Shown here piece after piece: positions 8,068 to 18,529 of a stretch of DNA of 64,000 bases (positions within the stretch are counted from its first letter, which is position 1; the number at the start of each line of letters is the position of its first letter). The DNA is from Pseudomonas palmensis (GTDB lineage: Bacteria > Pseudomonadota > Gammaproteobacteria > Pseudomonadales > Pseudomonadaceae). The position numbers were made by a program, and so were the translations under genes. The notes beneath the pieces are model-generated. The model searched no databases. It had not been told where the DNA came from and saw nothing but the letters and a program-made list of their open reading frames with translations. The DNA lies in NCBI RefSeq assembly GCF_017848315.1, contig NZ_JAFKEC010000018.1, positions 20,270 through 84,269 of the forward strand, written 5' to 3'.

Positions 8068-9741
8068 ATGACGAACACGTCATCCCTGACGCTGGACAGC
8101 GTCACCTATGCACTGCCAGACGGCAGGCTGCTGTTTTCCAACCTCACCGAACGTTTCGACCAGCGCCGCACCGGCCTGGTGGGGCGCAACGGCGTGGGCA
8201 AATCCATACTCGCACGCCTGATGGCCGGTCAGCTCGAGCCCAGCGATGGCCGCTGCCTGCGCCAGGGGCGCGTGCACTACCTCGCTCAACAGCCGATCAC
8301 CTCCCGCACCACGGTCGCCGACCTGGCCCAGGTACGCCAGGTGATAGAAGCGCTCCAACGCATCGAGGCTGGCAGTACCGCCGCGAGCGACTTCGAGACT
8401 GTCGGCGAACGCTGGAACATACGCGAGCAACTGCACAGCCACCTGGCCCGCGAGCAGCTCGGCATGCTGCGCTGGGATCGCCCCGCCGAAACGCTGAGCG
8501 GCGGCCAGGCCATGCGCGTGGCACTGCTGGGTGCGTTTCTCGGCGACGCCGACTACCTGATTCTCGACGAGCCCACCAACCACCTGGACGCCCCCAGCCG
8601 CGCCGCCCTGATGATCATGCTCGAACGCTGGAACAAGGGGCTGCTGGTCATCAGCCACGACCGCATGCTGCTCGCCAGCATGCAGCGCATCGTCGAGCTG
8701 TCGCCCTCGGGCCTGCACAGCTACGGGGGCGACTACAGCGCATTCACCGCTTGCAAGGCCCGCGACACCGAACTGGCCGAGCGCAATCTCGAGCGTCTGA
8801 AGCTCGAACGCCAGCGCCAGGCCCGCGACCTGCAGCGTCAACACGAGCGCCTCGAACGCCACCAGGCCAGGGCCGGCCACGAGGCCAGGCACAGCAACCA
8901 GGCGAAGATCCTGCTCGACCGTCAACAGCAACGCAGCGAGGCCACCGCAGGCAGGCAGCAGCGCAACCACCTGGCCACGCGCCAGGCCATGGACGCCCAG
9001 GTGCGTGAAGCCGCTCAACGCCTGGACCCACAGCAGCCGGTGGTACTGCACGCGCCGGCACGTCAGTTGCCGCCAGGCAGCCAGATCGCCTGGCTGCGTG
9101 ACCTTGAGCTACCCCACATCGAGCATCCGCACGCGCTCGACCTGGTGCTGTACGTCGGCCAGCGCCTTGCCCTCACCGGCGCCAACGGCAGCGGCAAATC
9201 CACGTTGCTCAAGGTGCTGGCCGGGCAACTGCCGCCTAGAAAGGGTGAATGCGAGACCCGCGCCAGCGTGGCGTACCTGGACCAGCAGTGCAGCCTGCTC
9301 GACCCGAGCGTATGCGTGCTGGAGCATGTGCGCGAGGCGTGCCGTGAACTCGACCAGAGCAGCGTGCGCACCCGATTGGCGCAACTGGGCCTGGATGCAG
9401 ACCGCATCACCCTGCCCAGCGGCCTGCTCAGTGGCGGCGAACGGCTCAAGGCAGCGCTGGCCGCGGTACTCTACAGCGACCAGCCAGCGCAATTGCTGTT
9501 GCTCGACGAACCCAGCAACCACCTCGACCTGCCATCGTTGCAGGCCCTGGAACAGATGCTCTGCCAGTATCAGGGGACCCTGCTGGTGGCGTCCCATGAC
9601 CTGGTGTTCCTGCAACACCTGCAGTTGCAGGGGCAGCTGTTCATGCCGCAATCAGAACTGCACGGCTTCGGTGACGCACAAGGTGGCAAAACCACTGCCC
9701 AGGGTGAGGTTGTGATGGGCGACGATGGCCTCGGCGCCTAG
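8068..9741 (+). CDS. ABC-F family ATPase (Uup/YheS-like)
   Basis: I take the ATG at 8068, preceded by TTGGAGG, giving 557 residues; an in-frame ATG at 7861 has no ribosome site. It has two nucleotide-binding domains: Walker A at 39-46 (GRNGVGKS), signature LSGGQ at 143-147, and Walker B LDEPTNHLD at 166-174; then a charged linker (about 230-310) and a second Walker A GANGSGKST at 371-379 with LSGGE and LDEPSNHLD. There are no membrane segments. ABC-F proteins act on ribosomes. The 3' end overlaps the convergent hydrolase gene by 90 bp. Confidence 0.92.
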   Translation: MTNTSSLTLDSVTYALPDGRLLFSNLTERFDQRRTGLVGRNGVGKSILARLMAGQLEPSDGRCLRQGRVHYLAQQPITSRTTVADLAQVRQVIEALQRIEAGSTAASDFETVGERWNIREQLHSHLAREQLGMLRWDRPAETLSGGQAMRVALLGAFLGDADYLILDEPTNHLDAPSRAALMIMLERWNKGLLVISHDRMLLASMQRIVELSPSGLHSYGGDYSAFTACKARDTELAERNLERLKLERQRQARDLQRQHERLERHQARAGHEARHSNQAKILLDRQQQRSEATAGRQQRNHLATRQAMDAQVREAAQRLDPQQPVVLHAPARQLPPGSQIAWLRDLELPHIEHPHALDLVLYVGQRLALTGANGSGKSTLLKVLAGQLPPRKGECETRASVAYLDQQCSLLDPSVCVLEHVREACRELDQSSVRTRLAQLGLDADRITLPSGLLSGGERLKAALAAVLYSDQPAQLLLLDEPSNHLDLPSLQALEQMLCQYQGTLLVASHDLVFLQHLQLQGQLFMPQSELHGFGDAQGGKTTAQGEVVMGDDGLGA

Positions 9742-10182
9742 GCCGGGGGTATCCATGCAGGTGTGCGCGTCGCTGACCAGTACCGGGCGCACGCCCAGCT
9801 CGGCAGCAACGCGGCAATTGGTATCGACGCAGTACTGGGTTTTCATGCCGACCACCACCAGCTCTTCAACGCCCGCCTGCTGCAGCCACTCACGCAGCGG
9901 CGTGTTCCAGAAGGCACTGGGCCGGAACTTGTCGAACACACGGTCGTATTGCTCGTCTACCTCCAGCGCCGGGAGCAGTTGCCAGGGTGTGCTGCCGGCC
10001 TCGATCGGCGAACCCTGCGGGCCGGTGTGGCGCGCGACGAATATCGGCGCCCGGGCCGCCCGTGCGGTGCCGATCAGGCGGTTGATGTTGGCCAGTATCC
10101 GATCGCCCTGCCAGGGCTGTTCGGGGCCATGGAACAGGCCGACCTGCATATCCAGAATCAGTAACGCGCGCCGTACGGGCAT
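9652..10182 (-). CDS. Isochorismatase-like cysteine hydrolase
   Basis: A 176-residue protein with the cysteine hydrolase triad D11 (LILDMQ), K85 (FDKFRPSAF) and C118 (GMKTQYCVDTN). The ATG at 10182 follows AAGGAGAG at good spacing, so a longer frame from 10236 is unlikely. Family members act as nicotinamidase-, pyrazinamidase- or ureidoacrylate-type amidohydrolases; which one cannot be told. The coding end overlaps the end of the ABC-F gene by 90 bp in convergent orientation. Upstream lie a terminator hairpin and a short Thr-rich frame that together look like an attenuator. Confidence 0.87.
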   Translation of the reverse strand: MPVRRALLILDMQVGLFHGPEQPWQGDRILANINRLIGTARAARAPIFVARHTGPQGSPIEAGSTPWQLLPALEVDEQYDRVFDKFRPSAFWNTPLREWLQQAGVEELVVVGMKTQYCVDTNCRVAAELGVRPVLVSDAHTCMDTPGLGAEAIVAHHNLTLGSGFATLCVTEAVQF

Positions 10183-10219
10183 GGTGTCTCTCCTTAAGAT
10201 GCCAGCCGGACGCGCCAAC

Positions 10220-10252
10220 CAAAAGGCCCCGTCCATTACTGGCGGGGCCTTG
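10220..10252 (-). terminator. Intrinsic terminator, possible attenuator
   Basis: A 9-bp perfect stem (AAGGCCCCG with its complement, arms 10223-10231 and 10243-10251) is followed on the minus strand by TTTTGG. It lies about 40 bp upstream of the hydrolase start and 21 bp beyond the stop of a short Thr-rich frame. The T-run is short, so strength is uncertain. Its polarity points to the minus strand. Confidence 0.55.
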
Positions 10253-10272
10253 GGTGACCTGCTGCGTTCGCT

Positions 10273-10353
10273 TTACACAGCCACCCATCGCCCGCCGATG
10301 GCGGTCGTGGTGGTGCGGGTCGAGGTCAACAGGTCGATATTCATGTCACGCAC
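10273..10353 (-). CDS. Candidate Thr-rich leader peptide
   Basis: A short minus-strand frame of 26 codons from a GTG at 10353, with GGAG just upstream; an in-frame ATG at 10344 would give 23. It contains a run of threonine codons (TSTRTTTTAIGG) and ends in WVAV, then TAA. The terminator at 10220-10252 follows directly, then the hydrolase gene. This order (leader with repeated codons, terminator, structural gene) is that of amino-acid attenuators such as thrL. No known leader is recognised and the downstream gene is not a threonine biosynthesis gene, so this is a hypothesis. The 10183-10557 interval holds nothing else I can support. Confidence 0.35.
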   Translation of the reverse strand: MRDMNIDLLTSTRTTTTAIGGRWVAV

Positions 10354-10557
10354 AATGCTCCACGAGCCCTGCGTCGGTCAAGCCCATGGCGGCGCGACCA
10401 CTCACGCTCGTCACGCCGGACCTGAAGCGCTGGCGGCCGGGCACCGGCGCAATCGGCATCTGCCCGTTTCCGATCTGCACGGGATGTATTATCGTGGCTG
10501 CTTGCGCAATATGCGTGGCCTGACCATACAGGCATTTGCCAACCGATCGAGGGTGCC

Positions 10558-11577
10558 ATGAGTAACGAGAGCATTAACTGGGACAAGCTGGGCTTTGACT
10601 ACATCAAGACCGACAAGCGCTACCTTTCCTACTTCCGTGATGGCGAGTGGGACAAGGGCACCCTGACCGAAGACAACGTACTGCACATCAGCGAAGGCTC
10701 CACCGCGCTGCACTACGGCCAGCAATGCTTCGAAGGCATGAAGGCCTACCGCTGCAAGGATGGCTCGATCAACCTGTTCCGCCCCGACCAGAACGCCCTG
10801 CGCATGCAGCGCAGCTGCGATCGCCTGCTGATGCCGCGGGTGCCGACCGAACAGTTCATCGAGGCCTGCAAGCAGGTGGTCCAGGCCAACGAACGCTTCG
10901 TACCGCCGCACGGCAAGGGTGCCCTGTACCTGCGTCCGTTCGTGATCGGCGTGGGTGACAACATCGGCGTACGCACCGCGCCGGAGTTCATCTTCTCGAT
11001 CTTCGCCATCCCGGTTGGCTCGTACTTCAAGGGCGGCATGACCCCGCACAAGTTCCTGATCTCCGATTTCGACCGTGCCGCGCCCCAGGGCACCGGCGCC
11101 GCCAAGGTCGGTGGCAACTACGCAGCCAGCCTGCAACCAGGCTATGAGGCCAAGAAGGCCGGCTTTGCCGACTGCATCTACCTCGACCCGCTGACCCACA
11201 GCAAGATCGAGGAAGTGGGTTCGGCCAACTTCTTCGGCATCACCGCCAACAACGAGTTCGTGACCCCGAAATCCGCCTCGGTGCTGCCGGGCATCACCCG
11301 CCTGTCGCTGATGCAACTGGCCGAATCGCGCCTGGGCCTGAAGGTGATCGAGGGCGACGTGCTGATCAACCAGCTGGACCGCTTCATCGAAGCCGGTGCC
11401 TGCGGCACCGCTGCGGTGATCACCCCGATCGGCGGCATCCAGTACAACGGCAAGCTGCACGTGTTCCACAGCGAGACCGAAGTCGGTCCGGTGACCCAGA
11501 AGCTCTACGCCGAGCTGACCGGTATCCAGAGCGGTGATGTCGAAGCGCCGGCGGGCTGGATCGTCAAGGTCGCCTGA
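10558..11577 (+). CDS. ilvE: Branched-chain amino acid aminotransferase
   Basis: A 339-residue PLP enzyme of fold type IV. K183 in AAKVGGNYAAS is the expected Schiff-base lysine. YGQQCFEGMKAYR (residues 53-65), RPFVIGVGDNIGV and the SANFFGI segment are typical of the long BCAT group. It transfers the amino group between glutamate and the 2-oxo acids of Leu, Ile and Val in the cytoplasm. It is transcribed away from the hydrolase gene and is monocistronic; the REP pair just after the stop probably marks the transcript end. Confidence 0.95.
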   Translation: MSNESINWDKLGFDYIKTDKRYLSYFRDGEWDKGTLTEDNVLHISEGSTALHYGQQCFEGMKAYRCKDGSINLFRPDQNALRMQRSCDRLLMPRVPTEQFIEACKQVVQANERFVPPHGKGALYLRPFVIGVGDNIGVRTAPEFIFSIFAIPVGSYFKGGMTPHKFLISDFDRAAPQGTGAAKVGGNYAASLQPGYEAKKAGFADCIYLDPLTHSKIEEVGSANFFGITANNEFVTPKSASVLPGITRLSLMQLAESRLGLKVIEGDVLINQLDRFIEAGACGTAAVITPIGGIQYNGKLHVFHSETEVGPVTQKLYAELTGIQSGDVEAPAGWIVKVA

Positions 11578-11580
11578 ATG

Positions 11581-11646
11581 CATCGCGGGTCAAGCCCGCT
11601 CCCACAGGTTCATCGCAACCTTGTGGGAGCGGGCTCGACCCGTGAC
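11581..11646. repeat. REP pair, family A
   Basis: Two inverted copies of the Pseudomonas REP core (CGCGGGTCAAGCCCGCTCCCACAGG and its near-complement) are separated by a few bases. The pair lies between ilvE and the response regulator gene. It probably folds as a cruciform or RNA hairpin and ends the ilvE transcript. Confidence 0.9.
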
Positions 11647-11747
11647 TGGCTGCGCAGCAGCCCTTTTTCAAGATGAATTTTTCTTTAACCCGGGCACCGC
11701 CTATTCTTTGGCACAATCGAGTCTCCACACGCCGCCCAGGTAAGAGC

Positions 11748-12428
11748 ATGCCCCGCGTACTGACTATCGAAGACGATGCCGTCACCGGCCAGGAAATCGT
11801 CGCCGAACTCTCCAGCCACGGCCTTGAGGTCGACTGGGCCGACAACGGTCGTGAAGGCCTGGCCAAGGCAATCGCCGGCGGCTACGACCTGATCACCCTC
11901 GACCGCATGCTGCCCGAAGTCGACGGCCTGACCATCGTCACCACCCTGCGCAACCTCAAGATCGCCACGCCGATCCTGATGATCAGCGCCCTCTCCGATG
12001 TCGACGAACGCGTGCGCGGCCTGCGCGCCGGTGGTGACGACTACCTGACCAAGCCGTTTGCCTCCGACGAGATGGCGGCGCGCGTGGAAGTGCTGCTGCG
12101 CCGCAACAGCGTGCCGATGGCCCAGACCCGCCTGCAGGTCGCCGACCTGGAGCTGGACCTGATAAGCCACGAGGCCCGGCGCGGCGAGCAGACCCTCAAC
12201 CTGCTGCCCACCGAGTACAAGCTGCTGGAATTCCTGATGCGCCACGCCGGCCAGGTCATCACCCGCATGATGATCTTCGAGGAAGTCTGGGGGTACCACT
12301 TCGACCCCGGCACCAACCTGATCGACGTGCACATCGGGCGTCTGCGCAAGAAGATCGACGCCGCCGGGCAAACCCCGCTGATTCGCACCGTGCGGGGCTC
12401 CGGCTATGCCATTGCCGAACCCGTCTAA
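11748..12428 (+). CDS. OmpR-family response regulator
   Basis: A 226-residue protein. The receiver domain spans about 1-118, with acidic pocket E8/D9/D10, phosphoacceptor D52 (ITLDRMLP) and K in LTKPF near 103. The winged-helix DNA-binding domain covers about 128-222, with the LPTEYKLLEFLMRHAG and RTVRGSGYAI motifs. I chose the ATG at 11748 since MPRVLTIEDD is where such proteins begin. Its 3' end overlaps the histidine kinase gene by 23 bp. The signal is unknown. Confidence 0.92.
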   Translation: MPRVLTIEDDAVTGQEIVAELSSHGLEVDWADNGREGLAKAIAGGYDLITLDRMLPEVDGLTIVTTLRNLKIATPILMISALSDVDERVRGLRAGGDDYLTKPFASDEMAARVEVLLRRNSVPMAQTRLQVADLELDLISHEARRGEQTLNLLPTEYKLLEFLMRHAGQVITRMMIFEEVWGYHFDPGTNLIDVHIGRLRKKIDAAGQTPLIRTVRGSGYAIAEPV

Positions 12429-13794
12429 GGGCTGGAGTTCGTCCACCAGCCGCCTGCTGGCGCTGTACAGCTTTCTGTTCGTGGCCTGGAGCAGCATCCT
12501 CATGGGGGTGCTGTACTTCGAGGTGTCCGGCTACCTGAACAAGCTCACCCGCCATTCCCTGTTGCAGCGCCAGCATCTGTTCGCACACATGAGCGGCAAG
12601 CAGCTCGACGACGCCCTGATCGCCAGCCAGGCCTTCGACGAACGCAGCTTCGATGCCTACGGGCTGTTCGACGCGCAGTTCAACCCACTGGGCGGGCAGA
12701 TCCGCCAGATCCCGCCCGAGCTGGGCCTGGATGGAAGGATCCACGAGCTCAGCCGCTGCCTGGACGCCGACGACCCGCGCATGCCAAAAGACAGCTGTGA
12801 TGCCGTGGCGCTCAAGGTGCGCGATGGCCGCTGGCTGGTGCTGGTACGCGACAACGGTTCGCTGTTCGTGGTCACGCGGATCATTCTGCATGCGTTGCTG
12901 TGGGGGCTGTCGCTGACCATCATTCCCGGCATCGCCGGCTGGTACCTGCTGCGTCGCCGCCCGCTCAAGCGCATAAGGGCGATCCAGGCCAGTGCCGAGC
13001 TGATCGTGGCCGGCGACCTCACCCACCGTCTGCCGCTGTCGTCGCGCCGTGACGAACTGGACATGCTGGCAGCCATCGTCAACGCCATGCTCGACCGCAT
13101 CGAGCGGCTGATGCATGAGGTCAAAGGCGTGTGCGACAACATTGCCCACGACCTGCGCACCCCGCTGACGCGCCTGCGGGCCCAGCTGTACCGGATCCGC
13201 CAGCAGGTCGGCGACGACTCGATCCAGGCCGACCAGATGGACCAGGCCATCAGCGAAACCGACACCCTGATGGCGCGTTTTCGCGGGTTGCTGCGCATCA
13301 GCGAACTGGAAGACCGCCAGCGCCGTGCCGGCTTCGTCGAGCTGGACCCGCGTGCCCTGCTGGTAGAGCTGCATGACTTCTACCTGCCGCTGGCCGAGGA
13401 CGGCGAAATTCGCCTGACCCTGGTGCTGCCCGACCAGTTGCCGGCGCTCAAGGGCGACCGCGAGCTGCTGTTCGAGGCCCTGGCCAACCTGCTGGGCAAT
13501 GCCATCAAGTTCACCCCGGCCGGTGGTCAGGTGCGGATGCGAGCCCGTGAAGACGCCCAGGGCGTGCTGATCGAGGTGGAGGACAGCGGGCCGGGGATTC
13601 CGGCGGACGAGCGCGAGGCCGTGCTCAAGCGGTTCTACCGCAGCGAGGAAGGTCATCGGCACAACGGGTTCGGGCTGGGGCTTTCGATCGTTGCAGCGAT
13701 CGTCGACCTGCATGGGTTTGAGCTGGAGGTAGGAGACAGCGAATTGGGCGGGGCGCGGCTGGTGTTGCAGTGTCGGCCGAAGGTGGCCAGTTAG
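12406..13794 (+). CDS. Sensor histidine kinase
   Basis: A 462-residue inner-membrane kinase. Membrane segments lie at about 16-36 and 160-182 and flank a periplasmic sensor of about 120 residues. A HAMP linker follows to about 235, then a HisKA domain with H248 in NIAHDLRTPL, and an HATPase domain with NLLGNAIKFTP (N box), SGPGIP (G1) and GFGLGLSIV (G2). All kinase motifs are intact. Partner of the overlapping response regulator upstream. The periplasmic domain gives no clear hint of ligand. Confidence 0.92.
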   Translation: MPLPNPSKGWSSSTSRLLALYSFLFVAWSSILMGVLYFEVSGYLNKLTRHSLLQRQHLFAHMSGKQLDDALIASQAFDERSFDAYGLFDAQFNPLGGQIRQIPPELGLDGRIHELSRCLDADDPRMPKDSCDAVALKVRDGRWLVLVRDNGSLFVVTRIILHALLWGLSLTIIPGIAGWYLLRRRPLKRIRAIQASAELIVAGDLTHRLPLSSRRDELDMLAAIVNAMLDRIERLMHEVKGVCDNIAHDLRTPLTRLRAQLYRIRQQVGDDSIQADQMDQAISETDTLMARFRGLLRISELEDRQRRAGFVELDPRALLVELHDFYLPLAEDGEIRLTLVLPDQLPALKGDRELLFEALANLLGNAIKFTPAGGQVRMRAREDAQGVLIEVEDSGPGIPADEREAVLKRFYRSEEGHRHNGFGLGLSIVAAIVDLHGFELEVGDSELGGARLVLQCRPKVAS

Positions 13795-13796
13795 GG

Positions 13797-13888
13797 CCTC
13801 ATCGCGGGTCGAGCCCGCTCCCACAGGTTGATCACTGATCTAGAGCACAGTGATCAACCTGTGGGAGCGGGCTCGACCCGCGATGAGG
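13797..13888. repeat. Perfect 40-bp inverted repeat (REP pair, family A)
   Basis: Arms 13797-13836 and 13849-13888 are exact reverse complements over 40 bp around a 12-bp centre. The core is the CGCGGGTCGAGCCCGCTCCCACAGG REP. It lies between the convergent histidine kinase and cysS genes and probably terminates both. Confidence 0.95.
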
Positions 13889-13897
13889 GCAGCGCGA

Positions 13898-15280
13898 TCA
13901 GTCAGCCAGGCGCCAGGTCGTCGTGCCCTTGCCGTCTTCCAGCACCACGCCCATGGCGGTCAGCTGGTCGCGGATGCGGTCCGATTCGGCCCAGTTCTTG
14001 TCGGTACGTGCCTGCAGACGCGCCTGGATCAACGCCTCCACTTCAGCCGCATCGACCTTGCCTTCGGCGCCCGCCTGCAGGAAGTCGTCGGCCTCCAGCT
14101 GCAACACGCCCAGCAGTTCGGCCAGCTCGCGCAAGCGGCCCGCCAGGCCAGCGGCCACCTCAGGCTCGGCCTCGCGCACGCGGTTGATCTCGCGCACCAG
14201 GTCGAACAGCACCGCACAGGCTTCAGGCGTGCCGAAGTCGTCGTTCATGGCCGCGGCAAAACGCTCGACATACGCCTCGCCACCTTGCGCGGCCACGCGC
14301 GGCAAGCCGCGCAGCGCATGGTAGAAGCGCTCCAGCGCGCCCTTGGCTTCGCGCAGGCTGTCCTCGGAGTAGTTGATCGAGCTGCGGTAGTGGCTCGACA
14401 CCAGCAGGTAGCGCACCACCTCCGGGTGATACTTGTCGAGCACGTCGCGAATGGTGAAGAAGTTGTTCAACGACTTGGACATCTTCTCGCCATTGATACG
14501 GATCATGCCGCAATGCATCCACGCCTTGGCGTACTGCTTGCCGGTGGCCGCCTCGCTCTGGGCAATCTCGTTCTCGTGGTGCGGGAACTCCAGGTCGTTG
14601 CCGCCACCATGAATGTCGAAGCTCTCGCCCAGGCAGCAGGTCGACATCACCGAGCACTCGATGTGCCAGCCCGGACGGCCCGGGCCCCATGGCGATTCCC
14701 AGCTCGGCTCGCCGGGCTTGACGCCCTTCCACAGCACGAAGTCGAGCGGGTCCTGCTTGGCCTCGTCGACCTCGATGCGGGCACCGATGCGCAGGTCTTC
14801 GATCTTCTTGCGCGACAGCTTGCCGTAGCCGACGAACTTGCCGACGCGGTAGTACACGTCGCCATTGCCCGGCGCGTAGGCGTAACCCTTGTCGATCAGG
14901 GTCTGGATCATCGCGTGCATGCCGGCGATGTGGTCGGTGGCACGCGGCTCCTGGTCCGGCGGCAGGATGTTCAGACGGCGCTCGTCCTCGTGCATCGCGT
15001 CGATCATGCGCGCGGTCAGCGCTTCGAACGATTCGCCGTTCTGGTTGGCGCGGTTGATGATCTTGTCGTCGATGTCGGTGATGTTGCGCACATAGGTCAG
15101 GTCGTAGCCGCTGTAGCGCAGCCAGCGCGTGACCAGGTCGAACGCGACCATGCTGCGCCCATGGCCCAGGTGGCAGAAGTCGTACACGGTCATGCCGCAC
15201 ACGTACATGCGAACCTTGTTGCCATCGAGCGGAACGAAAACTTCCTTGGTCTTGCTCAGGGTGTTGTAGATGCTTAGCAC
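13898..15280 (-). CDS. cysS: Cysteinyl-tRNA synthetase
   Basis: A 460-residue class I aminoacyl-tRNA synthetase. The HIGH-type motif is CHLGHGRS at about 36-43, after the zinc-ligand Cys in VCGMTVYD. The KMSKS motif is present ([12 protein letters not shown], about 265-276), and WHIECSVMS carries further zinc ligands. Length is normal for the family. It charges tRNA-Cys in the cytoplasm. It starts 10 bp after glnS ends and the two form an operon. Confidence 0.97.
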   Translation of the reverse strand: MLSIYNTLSKTKEVFVPLDGNKVRMYVCGMTVYDFCHLGHGRSMVAFDLVTRWLRYSGYDLTYVRNITDIDDKIINRANQNGESFEALTARMIDAMHEDERRLNILPPDQEPRATDHIAGMHAMIQTLIDKGYAYAPGNGDVYYRVGKFVGYGKLSRKKIEDLRIGARIEVDEAKQDPLDFVLWKGVKPGEPSWESPWGPGRPGWHIECSVMSTCCLGESFDIHGGGNDLEFPHHENEIAQSEAATGKQYAKAWMHCGMIRINGEKMSKSLNNFFTIRDVLDKYHPEVVRYLLVSSHYRSSINYSEDSLREAKGALERFYHALRGLPRVAAQGGEAYVERFAAAMNDDFGTPEACAVLFDLVREINRVREAEPEVAAGLAGRLRELAELLGVLQLEADDFLQAGAEGKVDAAEVEALIQARLQARTDKNWAESDRIRDQLTAMGVVLEDGKGTTTWRLAD

Positions 15281-15290
15281 GTAGAGTTCC

Positions 15291-16994
<1,704 letters not shown>

Positions 16995-17230
16995 AGGATC
17001 CTTGAAATACCGGTACACGGCCCGGGTAGGCCGACTGAATCAAAGCGCTTATCATAGCCCAAGCGCCCGAGCTGCCGACAGGGCAGCGCCGACAAACTGG
17101 CGCTATATTCGGCTGGCCGGGCAAAAAAACTGCCGTGACGTGCGTATCGTGGCCTGTAAACTGTGCGTCAGGGTTACTACGCGATCCTGCGCACCCATTT
17201 CTTGAATGCCTGAAAAGCGAGAATTTGAGC

Positions 17231-17734
17231 ATGACCCAAGTCAAACTGACCACCAATCACGGTGACATCGTCATCGAGCTGAACGCCGAGAAAGCCCCGA
17301 TCACCGTGGCCAACTTCATCGAGTACGTCAAAGCCGGTCACTACGAGAACACCGTGTTCCACCGCGTCATCGGCAACTTCATGATCCAGGGCGGCGGTTT
17401 CGAGCCGGGCATGAAAGAGAAGAAAGACAAGCGCCCGAGCATCCAGAACGAAGCCGACAACGGCCTGAGCAACGACAAGTACACCATCGCCATGGCCCGT
17501 ACCATGGAGCCGCATTCGGCCTCGGCGCAGTTCTTCATCAACGTCGCCGACAACAGCTTCCTCAACCACAGCGGCAAGAACGTGCAGGGCTGGGGTTACG
17601 CAGTGTTCGGCAAAGTCACCGAAGGCACCGACGTGGTCGACAAGATCAAGGCCGTTGCCACCGGTTCCAAAGCCGGCCACCAGGACGTGCCAGCCGAAGA
17701 CGTGATCATCGAGAAAGCCGAGATCATTGGGTGA
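17231..17734 (+). CDS. ppiB: Cytoplasmic peptidyl-prolyl cis-trans isomerase B
   Basis: A 167-residue cyclophilin without a signal peptide. The active-site segments [13 protein letters not shown] (about 44-56) and [18 protein letters not shown] (about 97-114) are intact. The start [17 protein letters not shown] matches PpiB proteins, so the longer upstream frame is not used. It speeds proline isomerisation during folding. The stop overlaps the lpxH start by 4 bp. Confidence 0.95.
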   Translation: MTQVKLTTNHGDIVIELNAEKAPITVANFIEYVKAGHYENTVFHRVIGNFMIQGGGFEPGMKEKKDKRPSIQNEADNGLSNDKYTIAMARTMEPHSASAQFFINVADNSFLNHSGKNVQGWGYAVFGKVTEGTDVVDKIKAVATGSKAGHQDVPAEDVIIEKAEIIG

Positions 17735-18453
17735 TACTGCTGATCTCCGATCTGCACCTGCAAGAAGAACGCCCGGACATTACCCGGGCGTTTCTTGATC
17801 TGCTGGCCACCCGTGCCCGCAGCGCGCAAGCGCTGTACATTCTCGGGGACTTTTTCGAGGCCTGGATCGGCGACGATGCCATGACGCCCTACCAGGCGTC
17901 GATCTGCCAGGCCCTGCGTGCGCTGAGCGACACGGGCACCCAGGTGTTCCTGATGCACGGCAACCGCGACTTCCTCATCGGCCAGGCGTTCTGCAAGGCC
18001 GCAGGCGCCACCCTGCTACCCGACCCCAGCGTGGTCGAGCTGGGCGGCGAGCCGGTGCTGCTGATGCATGGCGACAGCCTGTGCACCCGTGACGAAGGCT
18101 ACATGAAGCTGCGCCGTTACCTGCGCAACCCCGTGAGCCTGTGGGCGCTGCGCCACCTGCCGTTGCGCACGCGGCACAAGCTTGCGCGCAAGCTGCGCAG
18201 CGAAAGCCGCGCGCAGACGCGCATGAAGGCCAATGACATTGTCGATGTGACGCCCGAGGAAGTACCGCGGGTGATGCGGCAGCATGGCGTGCGCACCCTG
18301 GTGCATGGGCACACCCATCGCCCGGCGATCCACAAGCTGATGGTGGGCGATGCGCCGGCGCGGCGTATCGTGCTGGGCGACTGGGATCGCCAGGGGTGGG
18401 CGCTGCAGGTGGATGAACAAGGGTTCCAGCTGGCCCCCTTCGACTTTGCCTGA
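17731..18453 (+). CDS. lpxH: UDP-2,3-diacylglucosamine diphosphatase
   Basis: A 240-residue metallophosphoesterase that makes lipid X, the fourth step of lipid A synthesis, at the inner membrane. Motifs: SDLHL (6-10), [11 protein letters not shown] (39-49), GNRDF near 77, LMHGDSLC near 110 and VHGHTHRP near 190. The GTG start overlaps the ppiB stop (GTGA), which indicates translational coupling. Length is normal. Confidence 0.95.
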   Translation: MILLISDLHLQEERPDITRAFLDLLATRARSAQALYILGDFFEAWIGDDAMTPYQASICQALRALSDTGTQVFLMHGNRDFLIGQAFCKAAGATLLPDPSVVELGGEPVLLMHGDSLCTRDEGYMKLRRYLRNPVSLWALRHLPLRTRHKLARKLRSESRAQTRMKANDIVDVTPEEVPRVMRQHGVRTLVHGHTHRPAIHKLMVGDAPARRIVLGDWDRQGWALQVDEQGFQLAPFDFA

Positions 18454-18456
18454 CCC

Positions 18457-18523
18457 CTTCGCCGGCAAGGCCGGCTCCTACAGGTTTTGCGTAACCCTGT
18501 AGGAGCCGGCCTTGCCGGCGAAG
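18457..18523. repeat. REP pair, family B, likely terminator
   Basis: Perfect 28-bp arms (18457-18484 and 18496-18523) carry the core CTTCGCCGGCAAGGCCGGCTC. TTTTT follows on the plus strand. It lies between the convergent lpxH and emrB-type genes. Confidence 0.93.
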
Positions 18524-18529
18524 CCTTTT

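Noticed and set aside
10299..10561. Plus-strand Val-rich frame (MAVVVVRVEV) as an ilv leader before ilvE
   Set aside because: The only nearby terminator lies upstream of it and has minus-strand polarity. The Val run is the complement of the Thr run on the other strand.
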